Positions 6,999-10,714 of a stretch of DNA of 10,714 bases are shown piece after piece. Below the pieces are notes generated by a model. The model was not told where the DNA came from, did no database searches, and saw only the letters and a program-made list of their open reading frames with translations. Source of the DNA: Candidatus Uhrbacteria bacterium (GTDB lineage Bacteria; Patescibacteriota; Patescibacteriia; UBA9934); contig JAUYIW010000075.1 of NCBI GenBank assembly GCA_030688135.1, positions 1-10,714 on the forward strand. Reading direction: 5' to 3'. Position numbers and translations under genes: made by a program. Position 1 is the stretch's first letter, and each line of letters starts with the position of its first letter.

Positions 6999-7013
6999 TT
7001 AGGTTTTACCTAA
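6999..7013 (+). repeat. Small hairpin in a TTAGG-rich stretch
   Basis: TTAGGT (6999-7004) pairs with ACCTAA (7008-7013) across a three-base loop. An overlapping TTAGGT at 6992-6997 could use the same right arm. Around it, TAGG recurs at about 6968, 6993, 7000, 7014 and 7021 with irregular spacing. It lies in the presumed leader of the plus-strand operon and may be a protein-binding or RNA element; nothing more can be said. Confidence 0.3.
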
Positions 7014-7045
7014 TAGGTTATAGGTTTTAGTGACTAGCTATCTCA

Positions 7046-7078
7046 CCTCTGGCATAAGCCTGCAGAGGGCCCGGCAGG
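7046..7078 (+). promoter_or_regulatory. Overlapping, mutually exclusive hairpins in the phosphomannomutase leader
   Basis: CCTCT (7046-7050) can pair with AGAGG (7064-7068), with an inner GGC-ATAA-GCC. CCTGC (7059-7063) can instead pair with GCAGG (7074-7078). The two stems share bases, so only one can form at a time. This is the arrangement used by switching leaders, but it lies 86 bases before the gene and no ligand domain is recognised. The GC-rich sequence stands out from its AT-rich surroundings. Confidence 0.3.
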
Positions 7079-7164
7079 ATACTGAATTCCGGCTACTTTC
7101 TACAACTTACTTTTGTAAAGATCCCTTTAATCCTACGATTAATTGAGTAAAATGTCAATGTATT

Positions 7165-8532
7165 ATGAGAATCCCAAGAAACATTTTTAAAGCCTACGAT
7201 ATTAGAGGTATTGCAGGGACCGAAGTTACAAATCAGCTTGCCTTGGCAGTTGGGAAGGGTTTTGCAACTCTTTTGCAAAAAGAAAATCCTGGCAAGCGTT
7301 TAAAGGTTGCAGTTGGTCGAGACATGCGCGAGACTTCTCCAGATTTACAACAGGCCTTAATTGATGGGTTAGTACAAAGCGGGGTTGATGTTTTTGATAT
7401 CGGATTAGTCTCAACACCGGCATTTTATTTTGCTGTTGGGCATCTTGGGGCAGATGGCGGTATTACGGCTTCAGCTTCTCATAATCCAGCTGAATATAAT
7501 GGGTTCAAGTTAGTGCGAAGTAATGCAATTCCTGTTGGAGGCGACACTGGCATAGATGATATTGCAGACGTAATCGAGAATGAAGTTTTCACAAAGTTAG
7601 AGCCTGTTGGTGCAATTGAAAAAATAGAAGGTATAGCAGGTCTTGCGGTAGAGGCTGAGATTGAATTTGCCGGTACCGATCCAATCAAGCCTTTTCACGT
7701 TGTTATAGACACTGCAAACGGAATGGGCGCTCAATATTTTGACGAACTTTTAAAGAAGGTAAATTTTAGGGTAGATAAAATGTATTGGGAGTTTGATGGC
7801 ACCTTTCCAAATCATGAAGCTGATCCATTTAAAGAAAAGAACATGGTCGATCTTCAAGAACGAGTGGTTGAAGTTGGAGCTGATCTTGGAATTTCGGCAG
7901 ATGGTGATGGTGATAGAATTTTCTTTGTAGATAATCTTGGCAAAACCGTAGAGCCGGCAATTGTGCGCGGAATTTTATCAAGGCGTGTCCTTACCGATTA
8001 TCCCGGCGCTGCGATTGGTTTTGATGTTAGGCCGGGTAAGATTACTGAAGATATGATTATTGAAGCTGGCGGAAAGCCAGTAAAGACTCGTGTTGGTCAT
8101 TCGCTAATCAAGGAAAAGATGCGCGAGGTGAATGCTGTTTTTGGCGGAGAATCAAGTGGCCACTTTTTCTATAAGTTTCCAGTTGGTACCTTTGAAGGAC
8201 CGGTAGTTGCAGTGCTTCATTTTTTGCAAGAGCTAACTCGTTCGGGCGAGACTTTGGCAGAATTTATAGCTCCACTAAAGCGTTACTTTCATTCCGGAGA
8301 GATTAATTTTGATGTAGAAGATAAGGATGGAATGATTGGCGAAATCAAGAAAACGTACCAAGATGGGGAACTTAATGAACTAGATGGTATTACAATAACT
8401 TATCCAAAATTTTGGTTTAATGTAAGGCCTTCTAATACTGAGTCAAAACTTCGATTAAATCTTGAGGCAGTGGACGCTAAAACAATGCAGGAAAAGCGAG
8501 ATGAAATAACTGCGATCATAACTGGGAAATAA
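7165..8532 (+). CDS. manB: Phosphomannomutase/phosphoglucomutase (alpha-D-phosphohexomutase family)
   Basis: This cytosolic enzyme interconverts hexose 6-phosphate and hexose 1-phosphate (mannose and/or glucose), feeding nucleotide-sugar and envelope polysaccharide synthesis. The 455 residues match the usual length of the ManB/AlgC type and carry all four signature loops: phosphoserine loop TASASHNP (101-108, catalytic S105), metal loop DGDGDR (246-251), sugar-binding GGESSGH (327-333) and phosphate-binding RPSNTES (421-427). Early blocks FKAYDIRG (8-15) and GRDMR (51-55) are also typical. Sequence alone does not separate mannose from glucose preference, and GlmM is less likely because the sugar loop is GESSGH. 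The ATG at 7165 starts right at the conserved FKAYDIRG region; no ribosome binding site is seen. The stop is one base before murL, so the two are translated together, suggesting that precursor sugars and murein are made in one operon. The symbol is tentative. Confidence 0.92.
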   Translation: MRIPRNIFKAYDIRGIAGTEVTNQLALAVGKGFATLLQKENPGKRLKVAVGRDMRETSPDLQQALIDGLVQSGVDVFDIGLVSTPAFYFAVGHLGADGGITASASHNPAEYNGFKLVRSNAIPVGGDTGIDDIADVIENEVFTKLEPVGAIEKIEGIAGLAVEAEIEFAGTDPIKPFHVVIDTANGMGAQYFDELLKKVNFRVDKMYWEFDGTFPNHEADPFKEKNMVDLQERVVEVGADLGISADGDGDRIFFVDNLGKTVEPAIVRGILSRRVLTDYPGAAIGFDVRPGKITEDMIIEAGGKPVKTRVGHSLIKEKMREVNAVFGGESSGHFFYKFPVGTFEGPVVAVLHFLQELTRSGETLAEFIAPLKRYFHSGEINFDVEDKDGMIGEIKKTYQDGELNELDGITITYPKFWFNVRPSNTESKLRLNLEAVDAKTMQEKRDEITAIITGK

Positions 8533-8533
8533 T

Positions 8534-9865
8534 ATGAAGCCAATAGAGTCACCGTACAAAACGTTTAGATTTAAAGATTATTCTTTTGACCACGAAACCG
8601 GTGAGGCAATTTTTCATTATTCTTTCGATAAAGAAATTCAGTTCGAAGAACGGCTTATTTTTCCACTTCCGGTAGAAGGCATTCCGGCAGGAGTGGATGA
8701 AGCACTCGATCGTGCATTGTTCGCGTTGCACCTAATGGCAGGCATTAGTTATTACAAGGCCTATTGTCCTTCAGAGATTATTATTGAGTCTGGAGTACTT
8801 ACGCGAGATGAGGCTGAGTTTTGGAATAACCTGTACACCTTGGGGCTTGGAGAATTTTTCTATCAGAATGATTTAGAGTTTAAAGATTATATTCATTTTC
8901 CTTTTTCTGATGCTACAAAAAGAAGCTATGGTAGGGCCGAAGGGGAAGGCAGTTTTGTTGCCATTGGTGGAGGTAAAGATTCGCTTGTTACTATTGAGCT
9001 TTTGAGAAGGGTTCAGAAAGATTTTACAATGTTTGCTCTTGGGGAGCACACAAGAATTCATGAAGTTGCCGCAGCGGTTGGAGGTGATTTGGTAACAGTC
9101 AAACGTGTACTCGACCCAAGATTGTTTGAGCTTAATGCTGCCAATGCCTATAACGGTCATGTCCCAATTTCAGCATACATTGCATTTATGTCGGTCGTGC
9201 TCGCAATTTTACATAGCAAGCGCGACGTTATTCTTTCAAACGAACGTAGCGCAAACTTTGGTAATGTTGTTGTGCAAGGAGTTATTATTAATCATCAGTA
9301 CAGCAAGAGCCTTCAGTTCGAGAGTGACTTTCAAGCTTATCTGCTCCACTCAATCACCCCAGACATTAGCTACTTTAGTTTACTGCGACCATTTTCGGAA
9401 TTAAAGATTTCAGAAATGTTTTCTAAATATTTGGATTACTTTGATGTTTTTTCAAGTTGCAATAAGAACTTCAAATTAACTCATGACAAGGTAGGGGCCA
9501 TTTGGTGTGGAGAGTGTCCAAAATGTGCCTTTGTGTTTGCAATGCTTTCGGCATTTGTAGAAAAAGATAGGCTAGTAAAGATTTTTGGAGATAATTTATT
9601 TGACCGCGAAGATTTGTTGCCTTTATTCCGTGAGCTTTTAGGAGCTTGCGAAGTAAAGCCGTTCGAATGCGTTGGTGAGCCTAGTGAAGTAGTGGCAGCG
9701 TTCGAGCTAGCACGTAGACGTGGAGATTTTAATGAAACTTTGGTAATGAAGTATTTTATAGAAAATGTTTTGCCAAATCAGAATGTTGAATTAGAGATTA
9801 AAAAAGCGCTCGAGGTTTCGGAAGACCATTTAATTCCTGAGGTGTATTCAGAGGTAATTGCGTAG
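8534..9865 (+). CDS. murL: UDP-N-acetyl-alpha-D-muramoyl-L-alanyl-L-glutamate epimerase (MurL-like)
   Basis: MurL converts the terminal L-Glu of UDP-MurNAc-L-Ala-L-Glu to D-Glu in an ATP-dependent reaction, replacing the glutamate racemase route. The 443 residues fit the family length. A PP-loop-like ATP site, FVAIGGGKDSLVTIELL (141-157), matches an enzyme that adenylates its substrate. Further blocks are SNERSANFGN (235-244), the EFxxY-like SDFQAYL (264-270), and a cysteine-rich segment with C309, C325, C328 and C331 (WCGECPKCAFVF) that could bind a metal or shape the active site. Assignment rests on this combination and on the MurD-family ligase that follows; other PP-loop proteins of the N-type ATP pyrophosphatase group are the alternative. 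The ATG lies one base after the mutase stop. The stop is TAG, and 179 bases separate it from murD2, so the partner ligase has its own leader. Cytosolic. Confidence 0.87.
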   Translation: MKPIESPYKTFRFKDYSFDHETGEAIFHYSFDKEIQFEERLIFPLPVEGIPAGVDEALDRALFALHLMAGISYYKAYCPSEIIIESGVLTRDEAEFWNNLYTLGLGEFFYQNDLEFKDYIHFPFSDATKRSYGRAEGEGSFVAIGGGKDSLVTIELLRRVQKDFTMFALGEHTRIHEVAAAVGGDLVTVKRVLDPRLFELNAANAYNGHVPISAYIAFMSVVLAILHSKRDVILSNERSANFGNVVVQGVIINHQYSKSLQFESDFQAYLLHSITPDISYFSLLRPFSELKISEMFSKYLDYFDVFSSCNKNFKLTHDKVGAIWCGECPKCAFVFAMLSAFVEKDRLVKIFGDNLFDREDLLPLFRELLGACEVKPFECVGEPSEVVAAFELARRRGDFNETLVMKYFIENVLPNQNVELEIKKALEVSEDHLIPEVYSEVIA

Positions 9866-9912
9866 GTAATACATATTCCAACTAATTTATATTAATTCCC
9901 TGATAGGTTGTT
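9866..9912 (+). promoter_or_regulatory. AT-rich spacer with a possible murD2 promoter
   Basis: TATATT at 9888-9893 is a fair -10 box, which would start transcription near 9900, just before the structured leader at 9913. No convincing -35 box sits 16-18 bases upstream. TTGCGT (9859-9864) with TAATTT (9883-9888) is a weaker 18-base-spaced pair. No terminator hairpin with a T run follows murL, so read-through from the mutase-murL operon is possible. Confidence 0.25.
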
Positions 9913-10022
9913 CTAAAACTTGATGATATTTACTTCTACGGGCTAGACACCTCTGAGACGTACTGAAATGTACGTTGAGGAGATGCCTGGGCGCCCGTGA
10001 AAGTCAAGATCGCAAGTTTTAG
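9913..10022 (+). ncRNA. Structured leader RNA of murD2, copy 2 of the repeated element
   Basis: This 110-nt segment forms a long hairpin. Paired blocks are 9913-9922 with 10013-10022 (10 of 10), 9932-9935 with 10001-10004, 9938-9943 with 9993-9998 (ACGGGC/GCCCGT), 9950-9953 with 9977-9980, and 9958-9963 with 9970-9975 (ACGTAC/GTACGT), with tip loop TGAAAT. Compared with the lemA copy, the unpaired blocks GATGAWATTT, GGGC (9989-9992), GTGAA and AAGATC are kept, while stem pairs change together: T9921-A10014, A9932-T10004 and T9934-A10002 are C-G, G-C and G-C there, and two pairs of the tip stem also differ consistently. It ends 22 bases before the murD2 ATG. The most likely role is cis-regulation of murD2; ligand or binding partner is unknown. 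Confidence 0.7.
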
Positions 10023-10034
10023 GACAGACCTCCT

Positions 10035-10039
10035 AAGGA
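10035..10039 (+). promoter_or_regulatory. Ribosome binding site of murD2
   Basis: AAGGA ends five bases before the ATG at 10045 and supports that start over the in-frame ATG at 10051. It is the only clear Shine-Dalgarno sequence before any gene in this window. It sits in TCCTAAGGA (10031-10039), where TCCT is complementary to AGGA, directly after the structured leader, so its access could depend on how the leader folds. Confidence 0.55.
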
Positions 10040-10044
10040 CGCGT

Positions 10045-10714
10045 ATGAAAATGTTTGAACTGGAGGATAAAACTATTGTCATTTTTGGGTTTGGCCGTGA
10101 AGGTAGGGCAACTTTTGAAGTACTTTCTACAAAATTAGAAAATGCTAAGTTTATAGTAACAGATGAAAAGTCACAGAATATTCCAGAGTACATGTCGCCC
10201 GAGGAGGCTGTTCTAAATTCAGGCTCTGAAACTATAGTTATAAAAAGTCCAGGTATTTCTCCATCAAATAAGTTTGTGCAGGGGTTTCTGAAGAATGGCG
10301 CGGTTATATCCTCAGCTACAAACATTTCTTTTGCTGAGCGCAAGGGTCGTGGCACAATGATTGGAATTACAGGATCGAAAGGAAAGAGTACTACTGCGTC
10401 GCTTTTAGCACATGTATTACGCGTATGTGGAAAGCAGGTTGAGCTTGTTGGTAATATTGGCGAGCCGGCAATCTTACACATTGATGACGCTGAAGATACA
10501 ATCTTTGTAATTGAACTTTCCAGCTACCAGCTGAGCGATTTATTAGTGGGGCCTGATGTTGCAGTAGCTTTGAATATTTTTGATGAACATATGGATTACC
10601 ATGGTGGAAGCGAGGGATACGTGAACGCGAAACTCAATATTACCAAGTCTCAAACAAAAGAAGATATATTTTTTTATCATCCAAACTATGAGGAGCTTGT
10701 GAACGCGGCGCAGA
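10045..10714 (+). CDS. murD2: MurD-family UDP-MurNAc-L-alanine:glutamate ligase, probably MurD2 (5' part)
   Basis: Mur ligases join an amino acid to the UDP-MurNAc peptide using ATP. The visible 223 codons hold an N-terminal nucleotide-binding fold with VIFGFGREG (12-20) and SPGIS (68-72), the central-domain P-loop GITGSKGKSTT (107-117), NIGEP (137-141), ELSSYQL (157-163) and NIFDEHMDYHG (177-187), all typical of MurD. The C-terminal part, which holds the glutamate-binding domain, lies beyond the right edge. Because a MurL gene lies directly upstream, the enzyme is inferred to be MurD2, which adds L-Glu, rather than classical MurD, which adds D-Glu; the visible residues do not settle this. 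The start ATG has an AAGGA five bases upstream. The gene stands behind its own structured leader rather than in tight coupling with murL. Cytosolic. Confidence 0.85.
   Translation, partial: MKMFELEDKTIVIFGFGREGRATFEVLSTKLENAKFIVTDEKSQNIPEYMSPEEAVLNSGSETIVIKSPGISPSNKFVQGFLKNGAVISSATNISFAERKGRGTMIGITGSKGKSTTASLLAHVLRVCGKQVELVGNIGEPAILHIDDAEDTIFVIELSSYQLSDLLVGPDVAVALNIFDEHMDYHGGSEGYVNAKLNITKSQTKEDIFFYHPNYEELVNAAQ

Larger units (their letters stand above)
6778..7164. other. Divergent intergenic region between lemA and the phosphomannomutase gene
   Basis: This 387-base stretch holds no convincing gene. From left to right it contains the lemA leader hairpin (6792-6919), a -10-like TAAAAT for lemA on the minus strand (6927-6922) without a good -35, a candidate plus-strand promoter (6952-6980), a run of TTAGG/TAGG repeats with a small hairpin (6967-7024), and overlapping GC-rich hairpins (7046-7078) in the presumed leader of the plus-strand operon. 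No Shine-Dalgarno sequence precedes the ATG at 7165. Confidence 0.7.

Noticed and set aside
6961..7030. TTAGG/TAGG repeats resembling telomere-like or iteron repeats.
   Set aside because: Spacing is irregular, copies are short, and no replication gene is nearby; an origin or iteron array cannot be supported.
9105..9404. Plus-strand open frame within murL in another frame.
   Set aside because: Fully inside the strongly supported murL frame; the sequence shows no motif.
6792..10022. The two hairpin elements as ends of a mobile element enclosing the mutase and murL.
   Set aside because: They lie in opposite orientation at both sides of ordinary housekeeping genes, with no transposase, target duplication or terminal repeat visible; conserved loops and compensating stems fit a leader RNA better.
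9936..10481. Minus-strand open frame of 181 codons opposite the start of murD2 and its leader.
   Set aside because: It lies antisense to a clear MurD-family gene and the RNA element, and its translation shows no domain or conserved motif.
1..10714. CRISPR array, tRNA, rRNA or insertion sequence.
   Set aside because: No regularly spaced repeats, cloverleaf, rRNA segment or transposase-like frame was found by reading both strands.

Overview
The window looks like a chromosomal segment of a small-genome bacterium of the Patescibacteria (CPR) type, most likely Parcubacteria-like. The grounds are AT-rich DNA, tight gene packing with 1-base gaps and overlaps, almost no Shine-Dalgarno sequences, several unrecognised membrane-anchored proteins, and a MurL/MurD2-type murein branch. 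TAA, TAG and TGA all end recognisable genes, so the standard bacterial code applies (not the TGA=Gly code of Gracilibacteria/SR1). The lineage is inferred from style, not from a marker gene.

Left part (1-6919, minus strand). Read in transcription order, a 128-nt hairpin leader is followed by lemA, htpX and a clpC-like AAA+ unfoldase. The last two overlap by one base (TAATG). Together they look like a membrane and cytosolic protein quality-control operon. After clpC comes an AT-rich inverted repeat, then three envelope genes: a secreted or membrane protein with a hydrophobic C-terminus, a membrane-anchored beta-propeller protein, and a DsbA-fold protein whose CxxC active site has been replaced. 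The last runs off the left edge.

Middle (6778-7164). This is a 387-base divergent intergenic region with the lemA leader on one side and a candidate promoter plus small hairpins for the plus-strand operon on the other.

Right part (7165-10714, plus strand). A phosphomannomutase/phosphoglucomutase is followed after one base by MurL, the ATP-dependent epimerase of UDP-MurNAc-L-Ala-L-Glu. After 179 bases comes a MurD-family ligase, cut by the right edge, which by context is MurD2. The set implies that L-Glu is added to UDP-MurNAc-L-Ala and then epimerised to D-Glu, instead of D-Glu being made first by a racemase.

The most unusual signal is a structured leader of about 110-128 nt present twice, once in front of lemA (6919-6792, minus) and once in front of murD2 (9913-10022, plus). 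The two copies share unpaired blocks, a hairpin loop of consensus TACTRAAAYGTA and a GGGCGCCCGTGAA core. At least five stem base pairs differ by compensatory changes. I do not recognise it as a known riboswitch or RNA class; it may be an undescribed cis-regulatory RNA linking envelope proteolysis and murein synthesis.
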